From the NCBI GenBank assembly GCA_937957985.1, contig CALGOH010000138.1:1-44146 (forward strand): DNA of 44,146 nucleotides. Direction: 5' to 3'. Positions 32,139 to 41,460 of the stretch are shown here, piece by piece. The position numbers and the translations under genes were made by a program. Source of the DNA: an uncultured Verrucomicrobiae bacterium. Its GTDB lineage: Bacteria; Verrucomicrobiota; Verrucomicrobiia; Verrucomicrobiales; Akkermansiaceae. A model generated the notes under the pieces. That model saw only the letters and a list, made by a program, of their open reading frames with translations, ran no database searches and was not told the origin of the DNA. Every line of letters begins with the position of its first letter. The first letter of the stretch is position 1.

Positions 32139-32678
32139 TCAATCGGTGGCCGGAATCTTTCGGTTCGGGGATGATCGCGTGCTTCCCCCCAATTTCCCAA
32201 TTTCCAATCGCTCAATGTCTCCGCCCGCACCGATCTCCCAGCAAATCCCGGCGTGGCGGTCGGTGATGACCACCATCAGCTCGCCGACGTCACCGGGGAT
32301 GTCCAGTTCACGTCTCAGTACGGAGTCGGGGCGCAGGGCGTCGGTCAGCAGCCGGTCGCGGAGTTCGTCGGGCATGCGCGGTGCGAAAGCCAGCGCGGCG
32401 CCATAGACGTTGCGGCGGTTGTAGGGACCGGCGAGGCGGGCGTAGCGTTCGGAGTCGATGTCGCAAGACCAGTCGGAGCCGTCGGCGAGACGGCCTTCGA
32501 GCCGGAAGCTCGCGGCGAAGGCCTCGTAGCCGTCGGCCTCGCAGAAGACCTTCGGGTAGGGAGAAACGCCGGTCGCGAGGCCCAGGCCACGCAGGATGTC
32601 CGAGCCGAGGAAGTGGCCGGTCATCTGCAGCATGCCGAGGCAGAGCACGGCGATGGCGAGTCGGTTGCGGAGTTTCAT
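32139..32678 (-). CDS. Unknown protein in the LysR-linked operon
   Basis: The 179-aa product begins with a signal-like or membrane-anchor helix (LRNRLAIAVLCLGMLQMTGHFL). The rest is soluble and unlike any family I know, with PYPKVFCEADGYEAFAASFR and YNRRNVYGAALAFAPRMPDE. Its last 25 residues (about 155-179) are basic and low in structure and come from a repetitive AATTTCCC-type DNA stretch (about 32189-32216), so the C terminus may be recently extended. It overlaps the desaturase gene by four bases (ATGA), which indicates translational coupling, and precedes the HTTM-DCC gene. Confidence 0.65.
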   Translation of the reverse strand: MKLRNRLAIAVLCLGMLQMTGHFLGSDILRGLGLATGVSPYPKVFCEADGYEAFAASFRLEGRLADGSDWSCDIDSERYARLAGPYNRRNVYGAALAFAPRMPDELRDRLLTDALRPDSVLRRELDIPGDVGELMVVITDRHAGICWEIGAGGDIERLEIGKLGGSTRSSPNRKIPATD

Positions 32679-33607
32679 GAAGTGAGGTGCCTTGTGGCAT
32701 GACCGTCCCGGTCATGAACGTTCCGATCCGGGCCGCAGGAATGGCGGGGGCGTGCGGGACGCTTCGAGCGTCGCTTCTTCATGACCGGGACGGTCATGCC
32801 ACAGCCAGGGATGCGATTCGGCTCGACGGTGCGGCTTGCAAAACACGCCCAGCGTTTGCGGCAGCCGAAGCAGGTCGGCGGCAGCGGTGGTTGCTCGTGC
32901 ACGTCGCGGAAGGCGAGCATCTCGGAGAAGCGCTGCTCGCGCTTCGGCGTGAAACCGCAGCGTCGGGGCGAGTCGGAGGGATTCTTCAAGGTGCCGAAAA
33001 GCCAGTCCCACAGGGGCAGGTCGGCGTAGTTCTGGCTGTGGTGCTTGAACTGGTGGTGCACGCGGTGGCTTTCCGGCCGCTGGATCAACCAGCCGATCCA
33101 GCGGGGGGTGCGGAGGTTCCAGTGGTAGAAGTACTCAGCCACGGCGGTGAGCGCGGTGTAGATCGCCGCTCCCTCGACCGTGAGGCCGAGCAGGGTGTAG
33201 ACGATCAGCGCGGAGAGGATGGAATTGAGGAAGATCTCGACCGGGTGCTTGTAGAAGCTGGCCAGCACCTCGATCCGGCGCGGCGAGTGGTGGAGCTGGT
33301 GGCACAGCCGCCAGAAGAACGCCGACTCGTGGCGCAGCCGGTGCCAGAAGTAGTAGACGAAGGTCGAGATGAAGTAGGCGATGCCACCCGCAAGCCAGGG
33401 ATTCAGGTGATCGCCGAGTTTGAAGAGCGATGCCGATGCCAGCCAGCGGTCCCAGCTCAGCCCGGCAACGATCACGATGCCGAGCTGGGCGAGATTCACA
33501 AAGGCGATGCGCAGCCACCACAGGCGAACCGTCGGCAGCTTCTGGCCGGGCCAGAGGCGCTCGATGACGAGCATCAGTCCGGCGACGGCGATGAGGATCC
33601 AGAGCAT
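32675..33607 (-). CDS. Sterol desaturase/fatty acid hydroxylase superfamily membrane enzyme
   Basis: The 310-aa product has several membrane helices and the His boxes of di-iron membrane hydroxylases: HRLRHE, HQLHHS, and HRVHHQFKHHSQNY near the end of the core. Such enzymes hydroxylate or desaturate lipids with O2. The core ends near residue 230. The tail then includes TCFGCRKRW with CxxC and about 40 residues encoded by a REP-like inverted-repeat element (MTVPVM and VHDRDGHAT), so the C terminus is partly made of repeat DNA. It is the first gene of a five-gene operon divergent from the LysR gene by 84 bases. Confidence 0.85.
   Translation of the reverse strand: MLWILIAVAGLMLVIERLWPGQKLPTVRLWWLRIAFVNLAQLGIVIVAGLSWDRWLASASLFKLGDHLNPWLAGGIAYFISTFVYYFWHRLRHESAFFWRLCHQLHHSPRRIEVLASFYKHPVEIFLNSILSALIVYTLLGLTVEGAAIYTALTAVAEYFYHWNLRTPRWIGWLIQRPESHRVHHQFKHHSQNYADLPLWDWLFGTLKNPSDSPRRCGFTPKREQRFSEMLAFRDVHEQPPLPPTCFGCRKRWACFASRTVEPNRIPGCGMTVPVMKKRRSKRPARPRHSCGPDRNVHDRDGHATRHLTS
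32693..32803. repeat. REP/BIME-like element: perfect 26-bp inverted repeats
   Basis: The left arm (32693-32718, begins TGTGGCATGACC) and the right arm (32778-32803, ends GGTCATGCCACA) are perfect inverted copies around 59 bases. Each arm is itself palindromic (ATGACCG-TCC-CGGTCAT). The element lies inside the 3' end of the desaturase reading frame. Confidence 0.8.
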
Positions 33608-33654
33608 GGAAGGACCCTCTCACGGAACGCCGCCACCCCGTGAGTCGAATGAAT

Positions 33655-33684
33655 TTGCACAACCATCGACAAAATCGATAATCC
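33655..33684 (+). promoter_or_regulatory. lysR promoter with a T-N11-A operator
   Basis: TTGCAC (33655-33660), an 18-base spacer and TAATCC (33679-33684) form a sigma70-like promoter whose -10 box ends seven bases before ATG 33692. ATCGA-CAAAA-TCGAT (33665-33679) inside it is a perfect inverted repeat with the T-N11-A pattern of LysR sites. This fits autoregulation and control of the divergent operon. Confidence 0.55.
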
Positions 33685-33691
33685 AGGGGTC

Positions 33692-34573
33692 ATGGCCCAG
33701 CCACTTCCGAACCTCCATCATGTCGAGCTGTTCTACCACGTTGCCCGGGCCGGTGGGATCTCGGCGGCGGTGCGGACGATGCCCTACGGGATCCAGCAGC
33801 CGGCGGTGAGCGGGCAGATCTCGCAACTCGAGAATGATCTGGGCGTTCGGTTGTTCCAGCGACGGCCGTTCCAACTGACCCCCGCCGGGCGCGAACTTTA
33901 CGAATTCTGTGCCCCGTTCTTCGGCGGGCTCGCCAGCGTGGCGGCGAGGGTGTCCGGAACGGCCGCGAAGCACCTGCGCCTGGCGGCCCCGGCAACGGTG
34001 ATCCGCGAACACCTGCCGAACGTGCTGGCCGCCGTGAAGGAACGCAACCCGGACCTCGAACTGACCTTGGTCGATGCCGGTCAGGACAACGCCCTGCGGC
34101 TGCTGGAGCGGGAGGAGATCGACCTGGCGATCACCGAACTGGAGGGCAAGCCCCCTTCGGGCAGCCGCTGCGAGCTGCTGCTGAAGCTGCCGCTGGTGCT
34201 CTTCCTGCCGCCCGGATGTCCGGTGCCGAGGAAAGGTCTGCCGGCCTTGATCGAGAAGCATCCCCTGATCCGGCCGCCCTCCGCCCAAGCGATCGGAAGA
34301 CTCTTTGCCACGGGCATGACCCGCCGCAATCTGCACTGGCCGGCACGGATCGAGATCGGAGCGATGGACCTGATCGTCGCTTACGTTGCCCGCGGATTCG
34401 GGGTGGGCGTGGGCGTTCGCGCCCCGGGCACCACCCTGCCGAAAGGGGTTCGGATTCACGAGCCGAAGAACTTCCCGGCCCTGCGCATCGCCGCCCTGTG
34501 GCGCGGCAGGATCGGCCCGCTGGCCGGCGAGGTGCTGGAGCACCTGAGGGCCGAGGCCGGGAGATACGGTTGA
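33692..34573 (+). CDS. LysR family transcriptional regulator
   Basis: The 293-aa product has the N-terminal winged helix-turn-helix of LysR proteins (LPNLHHVELFYHVARAGGIS, then QPAVSGQISQLENDLGVRLF and LTPAGREL). The effector-binding domain follows with two periplasmic-binding-like lobes (about 95-290). AGGGG at 33685-33689 lies two bases before the ATG. The gene is divergent from the desaturase-permease operon, with a LysR-type palindrome in the shared 84-base gap, so this operon is its likely target. The ligand is unknown. Confidence 0.9.
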   Translation: MAQPLPNLHHVELFYHVARAGGISAAVRTMPYGIQQPAVSGQISQLENDLGVRLFQRRPFQLTPAGRELYEFCAPFFGGLASVAARVSGTAAKHLRLAAPATVIREHLPNVLAAVKERNPDLELTLVDAGQDNALRLLEREEIDLAITELEGKPPSGSRCELLLKLPLVLFLPPGCPVPRKGLPALIEKHPLIRPPSAQAIGRLFATGMTRRNLHWPARIEIGAMDLIVAYVARGFGVGVGVRAPGTTLPKGVRIHEPKNFPALRIAALWRGRIGPLAGEVLEHLRAEAGRYG

Positions 34574-34621
34574 TAGGAGGCGGGACGCCGGCTTCGCGGG
34601 CCGGGGGCGGCCCGCCTCCTA
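34574..34621. repeat. TAGGAGG...CCTCCTA element between convergent genes
   Basis: TAGGAGGCGGG (34574-34584) and CCCGCCTCCTA (34611-34621) are perfect 11-bp inverted repeats with an inner GCGGGCC / GGCCCGC hairpin. It follows the lysR stop directly, and its right end supplies the queG stop codon (TAG, 34621-34619). It probably acts as a bidirectional terminator. Confidence 0.65.
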
Positions 34622-35632
34622 GGTCGCCCGTTGCTCCAGCCGCCGCAGGGCCCAGGCGGCGTGCTCGGCGATGAGCGGATCGGGATCGCCCGCCGCTCCT
34701 TCAAGCGCCGGGCGGTCCTCGGCGGTGCCGGTGTTGCCGAGCACGACGCAGACGTTTCGCAGGAAGCGGGGGCGTTTGATCCGCTTGATCGGGCTCTTCC
34801 GGAACAGCGCCCGGAATTGCTCGTCGTCCAGTGCCAGGAAGTCGCGTGCCTTCATCCCGAAGACCTCTTCCCGGGCGTGGAAACGAGCCTCGCTCGAAAC
34901 CTTGGCAAAGCGGTTCCACGGGCAGACGTCGAGGCACTCGTCGCAGCCGTAGAGCCGGTCGCCGATGGCCTCGCGGAACTCTTCCGGGATCGGGCCCGGA
35001 TTCTCGATCGTGAGATAGGAAATGCAGCGGCGGGCGTCGAGCTGGTGGGGCGCGGTGATCGCATCGGTCGGGCAGGCGTCGATGCAGCGGGTGCACTTGC
35101 CGCAGTGGTCGCCGAAGGGCGGGTCGGACGGGAGGTTGAGGGTCGTGAGCAGTTCGGCGAGGAAGAACCAGGTGCCGAGGCGGCGGTGGATCTGCACCGT
35201 CGACTTGCCGTTCCAGCCGAGGCCCGAGTCGGTGGCGAAGTCTCGCTCGAGCACCGGACCGTGATCGGCGTAGTAGCGCTGGGTGCCGCCAAGGTCGGTC
35301 ATCACCCGGTCGAGCTGCCTGAGCTTCCTCTCGATCAGATCATGATAGTCGTCGTTCCACGCGTAGCGCGCGATCCGCCAGCCGGTGTCCGGATTACGTC
35401 CCGCATAGTAGTTGAGGGCGAGCGTGACCACCGAACGGCAGCCGGGCAGGACCTCGCGGGGATCGCAGCGGCGCTGCGGCGCCTTCTCCATCCACGCCAT
35501 CTCGCCGTGGCGTCCGTCCTCGAGCCAGCCGAGGAAGGAATCGGCATGGGTCGCGCGGGTCGCGACGGCGATGCGGCAGTCGTCGAAGCCGAGTTCCCCG
35601 GCGGCGGCCTTGATGGATTCCGCCGTCGTCAC
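34619..35632 (-). CDS. queG: Epoxyqueuosine reductase QueG
   Basis: QueG is a cobalamin and iron-sulfur enzyme that reduces epoxyqueuosine to queuosine in tRNA, the last pathway step. The 337-aa product shows ERDFATDSGLGWNGKST with the catalytic Asp135 region, the first [4Fe-4S] motif CGKCTRCIDACP (177-188) and the second CDECLDVCP (about 230-238). The C-terminal FLRNVCVVLGNTGTAED region is the HEAT-like tRNA-binding part. The gene overlaps the upstream aroK by four bases (ATGA), which indicates translational coupling. queA, the enzyme of the preceding step, lies 6.6 kb away at 42280. Confidence 0.96.
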   Translation of the reverse strand: MTTAESIKAAAGELGFDDCRIAVATRATHADSFLGWLEDGRHGEMAWMEKAPQRRCDPREVLPGCRSVVTLALNYYAGRNPDTGWRIARYAWNDDYHDLIERKLRQLDRVMTDLGGTQRYYADHGPVLERDFATDSGLGWNGKSTVQIHRRLGTWFFLAELLTTLNLPSDPPFGDHCGKCTRCIDACPTDAITAPHQLDARRCISYLTIENPGPIPEEFREAIGDRLYGCDECLDVCPWNRFAKVSSEARFHAREEVFGMKARDFLALDDEQFRALFRKSPIKRIKRPRFLRNVCVVLGNTGTAEDRPALEGAAGDPDPLIAEHAAWALRRLEQRAT

Positions 35633-36171
35633 GCCCCGCTGGTGAAATGGTAGCGTGCGCTCTCGAGGATGCCGCAGGCGATCTCCTCGGCGTCCAGTTC
35701 GGTGGTGTCCAGCTCCAGATCGGCGACCTCGTGGTAGAGCGGCTCCCGCTCAGCCAGCAGGGCGTCGATCCTCGCGGCGGGATCGTCGGTCTGGAGAAGC
35801 GGACGGTCGCGGTTGCGGGCGGTGCGCTCGAGGATCACGTCGCGCGTGACCTGCAGCCAGACCACGTAGCCGAGCTGCCGCACCAGTCCGCGGTTGCGCT
35901 TGCGGCCCACCACTCCGCCTCCGGTGGCGATGATGAAGCGCCCCGCGCGGCCGCCGATCTCCTGGAGCACCGCGGCCTCGAGCTGGCGGAAATAATCTTC
36001 GCCGCGGGTCTCGAAAATCCTGGCGATGGGCATGCCGGCCTTGGCTTCGATCTCGGAATCCACATCGACGACCGGATAGCCGAGCATCGCCCCGAGCTTG
36101 CGGGCGATCGTCGATTTCCCGCAGCCCATGAAGCCGACGAGGACGATGTTCTTGGGAATCTCCACGCTCAT
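35629..36171 (-). CDS. aroK: Shikimate kinase
   Basis: The 180-aa product phosphorylates shikimate at the 3-hydroxyl in the aromatic amino acid pathway. Visible motifs are Walker A GFMGCGKST, VVDVDSEIE with the shikimate-binding Asp, FETRGEDYFRQLE (Arg), ATGGGVVGRKRNR (GGG motif) and RPLL in the lid (ARNRDRPLLQTDDP). Length is normal. ATG 36171 is the start; TAGCCT stands seven bases before it and no Shine-Dalgarno site is visible. It leads an operon with queG. Confidence 0.95.
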   Translation of the reverse strand: MSVEIPKNIVLVGFMGCGKSTIARKLGAMLGYPVVDVDSEIEAKAGMPIARIFETRGEDYFRQLEAAVLQEIGGRAGRFIIATGGGVVGRKRNRGLVRQLGYVVWLQVTRDVILERTARNRDRPLLQTDDPAARIDALLAEREPLYHEVADLELDTTELDAEEIACGILESARYHFTSGA

Positions 36172-36277
36172 GTCCGGCAGGCTAGCGCGCCGACGGGCGG
36201 CCGGAAAGCCGTCGTTCCAAGTTCGGCCCGTTTCTCCACTGGTCGGCCCGGCCGATTTCAGAAATGATCGGCGTGTC

Positions 36278-36778
36278 ATGAGTGAGGAAATCCTTTGGAA
36301 AGGCAGCCCGTCGCAGCTTCTGAACGTCGGCAAGCACCTGATCGCCCTGCTGCTGGTGGCGGCCATCGCGACCGGCGGGGTCTTCGTCCCGCCGGTCTGG
36401 TTCGCGCTGCCGCTGCCGCTGCTGTGGATGCTGTGGAACTTCCTGGTCGTCCGCTGCCGGGTCTACGAGCTGACCAACGAACGCCTGCGGCTCTACGAAG
36501 GGGTGCTGAACCAGAAGATCAACGAACTGGAACTCTACCGCGTGAAGGACACGACCATGGAAAGGCCGTTCTGGTTGCGGGTGTTCGGGCTTTCGACGCT
36601 GAGGCTCGACACCTCCGACCGTTCCCACCCGAAGGTCGAGATCGAGGCGGTGGCCGACGCCGTGAACCTGCGCGAAACCCTGCGCAAGCAGGTCGAGTTC
36701 TGGCGCGACCGCAAGCGCGTGCGCGAGGTGGATTTCGAGGAAGGCGGCGACCTGGAGGGTGGCGATCTGTTAGGGTAG
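36278..36778 (+). CDS. Membrane protein with bacterial PH domain
   Basis: The 166-aa product starts EILWKGSPSQLLNVGKHLI. Two adjacent membrane helices (about 20-55) are followed by YELTNERLRLYEGVLNQKIN and ELYRVKDTTMERPFWLRVFG, which is the bPH2 (YdbS/YdbT-like) domain. Such proteins are small inner-membrane proteins of unknown function. The C-terminal tail is acidic (VDFEEGGDLEGGD). A GCCGAT / ATCGGC hairpin (36251-36272) lies five bases before the ATG and covers the place of the ribosome binding site, so it could affect translation. The end overlaps the opposite-strand gene by nine bases. Confidence 0.82.
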   Translation: MSEEILWKGSPSQLLNVGKHLIALLLVAAIATGGVFVPPVWFALPLPLLWMLWNFLVVRCRVYELTNERLRLYEGVLNQKINELELYRVKDTTMERPFWLRVFGLSTLRLDTSDRSHPKVEIEAVADAVNLRETLRKQVEFWRDRKRVREVDFEEGGDLEGGDLLG

Positions 36779-37057
36779 CCCGGACCGGTGACGCATCGTC
36801 ACGGCCACCGCCATCGCGCCGACGCCGACGACGACGTGGAACCAGCGGAGGCTGGTCCGCTCCAGAGATCCGACCCGGTGGTCGACGACCGTCGCGAGAG
36901 CGGCTCCGGCGACGAAAAGCAGGACCGGGACGACCCACGCCCGAACCATCCGGACCGGGGCATCCGCCGGAACGGCGAATCCGCCTGCCAAGGCATAGGC
37001 GAACACCAGCGCGACCAAGGCCGCGACGCGCAGGGGGGAAAGATTCAGCTCGATCAT
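36770..37057 (-). CDS. Small integral membrane protein
   Basis: The 95-aa product has three hydrophobic segments (VAALVALVFAYALAGGFAV, MVRAWVVPVLLFVAGAALAT and FHVVVGVGAMAVAVTM), so it is an inner-membrane protein with short loops. I do not recognise a family. It starts one base after the enoyl-reductase-like gene stop and is therefore probably co-transcribed with it and with the glutamate dehydrogenase-type gene. Its 3' end overlaps the PH-domain gene on the other strand. Confidence 0.65.
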   Translation of the reverse strand: MIELNLSPLRVAALVALVFAYALAGGFAVPADAPVRMVRAWVVPVLLFVAGAALATVVDHRVGSLERTSLRWFHVVVGVGAMAVAVTMRHRSGLP

Positions 37058-37058
37058 T

Positions 37059-38026
37059 TCAGGGCTGGAACAGCACCTTGCCCTCACGTCCGGCCGCGGC
37101 ATCGCGCTCGAGGGCCTCGATGAAATCCGCCAGCGGAAACACGGCGTCGACCGGCAACGCGAGCCGTCCGTCCCTCATCCCGGTGGCGAGCTTGCCGTAG
37201 GTTTCCTCGATCTCCGTCCGTGTCGCCTGCTTGAGCCAGCGGGTCAGCCAGAAGCCCGAAAAGCGGAGATCCTTGAAAATGAGAAGGCCGTTCGGAACCT
37301 TGAGCGGCCGCCGGGCCATCGCGCCGTAGGTGACGTGATGCCCGCCGGGCCCGAGGATGTTCATCAGGCGCAGCGCGCTGTCGCCGCCGACCGCGTTCAG
37401 GGCGAGCGCCGGGCGGACGTCGCCGCAGATGTCCCTCGCCGCGTCGATCGCGTCGGCGTCGTCGAGCAGCACGTGGTCCGCACCCAGCGACTTCAATTCA
37501 TCGAACAGCGACTCGCGACGTACGAGGTTCATCGTACGCAGGCCGAGCAGCGGGGCGAGCTGGATGACGGCCCGGCCGACTCCCGAGTTGGCGGCGTTCT
37601 GCACGACCCATGCCCCTTCCCGCGGCTCGACAAAGCCGGTGAGCATCCGCCACGCGGTGGCCGGGTTGACCTTGAGCATCGCGGCCTGGAGGGGATCGAT
37701 CCCGCCGGGCAGCTTCAGGAGCGCGTCCGGCGTGGCGACGACCTCCTCGGACCAAAAGCCGGTTCCACCGAGAAAGATGCAACGGTCGCCCGGCGCGAAG
37801 CCGTCGGCCCGGCTCTCGACCACCTCGCCGCAACCCTCGATGCCCGCGACGGCCGGAAGCTCCGGCTTCACCCCGTAGGTGCCCTCGATGAAGTTGAGGT
37901 CGGCGGGGTTGATCGGCGACGCGAGCAGGCGCAGGCGCACAGATCCGTCGGCGCATTCCGGAGCGGCGCGGTCATCGAGCGACAGGGCCTCCGCCGGCCG
38001 TCCGAAGCTTGAGAAACAGAGTGTCT

Positions 38027-38030
<4 letters not shown>
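37059..38030 (-). CDS. Medium-chain dehydrogenase, 2-enoyl thioester reductase-like
   Basis: The 323-aa product is a zinc-free quinone-oxidoreductase-like MDR. LLASPINPADLNFIEGTYGV followed by PELPAVAGIEGCGEVVE is typical of the MECR/ETR branch that reduces trans-2-enoyl-CoA or -ACP with NADPH. QNAANSGVGRAVIQLA is the cofactor-binding turn. The end, ALERDAAAGREGKVLFQP, is the usual MDR C terminus. It overlaps the GDH gene by four bases (ATGA), so both are translated together. The pairing with a Glu/Leu/Phe/Val dehydrogenase suggests amino-acid or branched acyl metabolism (inference). Confidence 0.85.
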
Positions 38031-39289
<1,259 letters not shown>

Positions 39290-39382
39290 GCCTCAGGGAT
39301 AACGGGCGCCGGGCGGGGCGGCCAGCCAAAGCGCCCCCAAAGATCTGGTGGACGGCCCGGCTCCGGCGCTAGGCTGCCGGCG

Positions 39383-41422
39383 ATGCAGCGGCTCAGGGTG
39401 GACGGCAGATTCTTCCGGCTCGGCGACGAGCGGGTGTTCCTGCGGCTGGTCACCTACGGGCCCTTCCCCGGGGACGAGCCGAAGGATCTCGAGGGCGACA
39501 TGCGACGCATCGCCGATGCCGGTTTCCACGGGCTGCGGGTTTACGACTGGCCGGGCGCGGCCTTGCTCGACGCGGCGGCCGACCAGGGCCTGGTGGTCTT
39601 TGCCGGACACCGCTGGCCGCAGTCGACCGACTTTCTCGGCGAGGCCCGCTCGACCTTCGACCAGGCCCGCGTGGCGCTGGAGCAGGGCATCATGCCCCGC
39701 AGCGGGCACCCGGCGATGGCCGGGGTGTTCGTTGCCAACGAGATCCCGGCCGACCTGGTGCGCTGGATGGGTCCGTCGCGGGTCCTCGCCGCCATCGAGA
39801 CCCTGATCGCCGACGGGCGTGAGATGGCGCCCGCATGGCTGTGGGCCTACGCCAACTACCCGTCCACGGAGTACCTCGAGGCCGCCAATGCCGACTTCAC
39901 GGCGATGAACGTCTATCTCGAGAAGGAGGAGGATTTCCGGAAATACCTCCGGAGGCTTCACCACATCGCCGGCGATCGTCCGGTGATGATTTCGGAGTTC
40001 GGCCTGGATTCCCGGCGCAACGGTCTCGAGAAGCAGGCCCGGACCCTGGCCTGGAGCGTGAGGGCGAGCCGCGATGCGGGCGTCGCCGGCCTCGCCGTCT
40101 ACGCCTGGAGCGACCGCTGGTGGAACGACGGCGAGGAAGTGACCGACTGGGACTTCGGACTCACCGACCGCGACGGACTCGAAAAGCCCGCGCTCGACGC
40201 GGTGCGGCGGGCTTTCGTCGACGACCCGGACGTTCCCGGGCCGCCGACCTTCTCGGTGATCGTCTGCTGCCGCAACGGCCGGCCCCGCATCGGCGCGTGC
40301 CTGCGATCACTCGCCCGGCTGAACGGACCCGCGCCCGAGATCCTGCTCGTCGACGACGGCTCCACCGACGGCACCGCGGAGTTCGTCGGGGAGACGTTCC
40401 CGGAGGTGCGGGTGCTCCGCCTGGAGGCGGCGGGCCTGAGCGCGGCGCGCAATGCCGGCGCGGAGGCGGCCACGGGCGAGGTGCTGGCCTTCACCGACGA
40501 CGACTGCGAGGTCGATCCCGACTGGCTGGTCGAGCTTGCGCCGCTATTCGCGGAGGGCTGGGACGCGGCCGGCGGCCCGAACCTGCCACCGCCGCCCGCC
40601 GATGCCGCCGAGGCGGCCGTCACCGCCGCGCCGGGCGCCGCCAGCCACGTGATGATCGACGACCGCGAGGCGGAGCACGTGCCGGGCTGCAACCTGGCGG
40701 TACGACGCCTGGCGTACTTCATGGTCGGCGGCTTCGATCCGGCCTTCCGCACCGCCGGCGACGACGTCGACTTCTGCTGGCGCCTGCGCGACGCCGGGCT
40801 GCGGATCGGCTTCGCCCCGAACGCCTTCGTCTGGCACCGTAGGCGGGGATGCCCGCTCGGCTTCCTGCGCCAGCAGCTCGGCTACGGCCGGGCCGAGCGC
40901 CTGCTGCGGCGCAAGCATCCCGACCGCTTTTCGCCGTCCGGCGACGCGATGTGGCGGGGCGTCATCTACAGCGGCGCCCCGGTGCGGGCGACGGGCGAGC
41001 CGATCATCTACCACGGCCCGATGGGGCTGGCCGGCTACCAGGGACTGGTCACCCACATGCAGCCCCTGCGCCCGCTCGATCCGCGTTTCGCGGGGTTACC
41101 CGCGCGGGCGATTCTCGCGATGATCGGCTGGCTGGCGCCACGGCTCCGCTCCTGGGCGCGCACCGGGCGCTTCCGCGGACCGGTCCCGCTGCCATCCGAA
41201 AGGGTCGAGGCGCCCGATGCCGAGTGGGTCCGGGACCGCGACGAGCCGCGCGAGGTTTTCCTGCAACGACTGCTCGAGGCGGGATGGCAGGCGGCGGGCC
41301 CGACGGCGGCCTGGGATGTGGAACGCGACGGCACCCGCCTGCTGGTTGCCCGCGAGCATGTCGGCGGACGCCGCGGCAGGCTGCTCGTCCGGGTGTGGGG
41401 CGAGCCGCCCGCCCTTGATTGA
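39383..41422 (+). CDS. GH-A glycosidase-like domain fused to GT2 glycosyltransferase
   Basis: The 679-aa product joins two domains. Residues 1-280 are a TIM-barrel glycosidase-like domain with VTYGPFPGDEPKDLEGDMRR, the acid/base position Asn119-Glu120 in VFVANEIPAD and the nucleophile position Glu205 in VMISEFGLDS. Residues about 289-530 are a GT-A glycosyltransferase of family 2: SVIVCCRNGRPRI, LLVDDGSTDG (Asp324-Asp325), the metal motif TDDDCE (372-374) and AGDDVDFCWRLRDAGLRIGF. There is no signal peptide or membrane helix, so it is probably cytoplasmic or peripheral. TAGGCT (39370-39375) lies seven bases before ATG 39383. The sugar donor, acceptor and the barrel's activity are unknown. Confidence 0.85.
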   Translation: MQRLRVDGRFFRLGDERVFLRLVTYGPFPGDEPKDLEGDMRRIADAGFHGLRVYDWPGAALLDAAADQGLVVFAGHRWPQSTDFLGEARSTFDQARVALEQGIMPRSGHPAMAGVFVANEIPADLVRWMGPSRVLAAIETLIADGREMAPAWLWAYANYPSTEYLEAANADFTAMNVYLEKEEDFRKYLRRLHHIAGDRPVMISEFGLDSRRNGLEKQARTLAWSVRASRDAGVAGLAVYAWSDRWWNDGEEVTDWDFGLTDRDGLEKPALDAVRRAFVDDPDVPGPPTFSVIVCCRNGRPRIGACLRSLARLNGPAPEILLVDDGSTDGTAEFVGETFPEVRVLRLEAAGLSAARNAGAEAATGEVLAFTDDDCEVDPDWLVELAPLFAEGWDAAGGPNLPPPPADAAEAAVTAAPGAASHVMIDDREAEHVPGCNLAVRRLAYFMVGGFDPAFRTAGDDVDFCWRLRDAGLRIGFAPNAFVWHRRRGCPLGFLRQQLGYGRAERLLRRKHPDRFSPSGDAMWRGVIYSGAPVRATGEPIIYHGPMGLAGYQGLVTHMQPLRPLDPRFAGLPARAILAMIGWLAPRLRSWARTGRFRGPVPLPSERVEAPDAEWVRDRDEPREVFLQRLLEAGWQAAGPTAAWDVERDGTRLLVAREHVGGRRGRLLVRVWGEPPALD

Positions 41423-41460
41423 TGCTGGCGGAACCGATGGACGGTTGCCACGCTCCCGAC

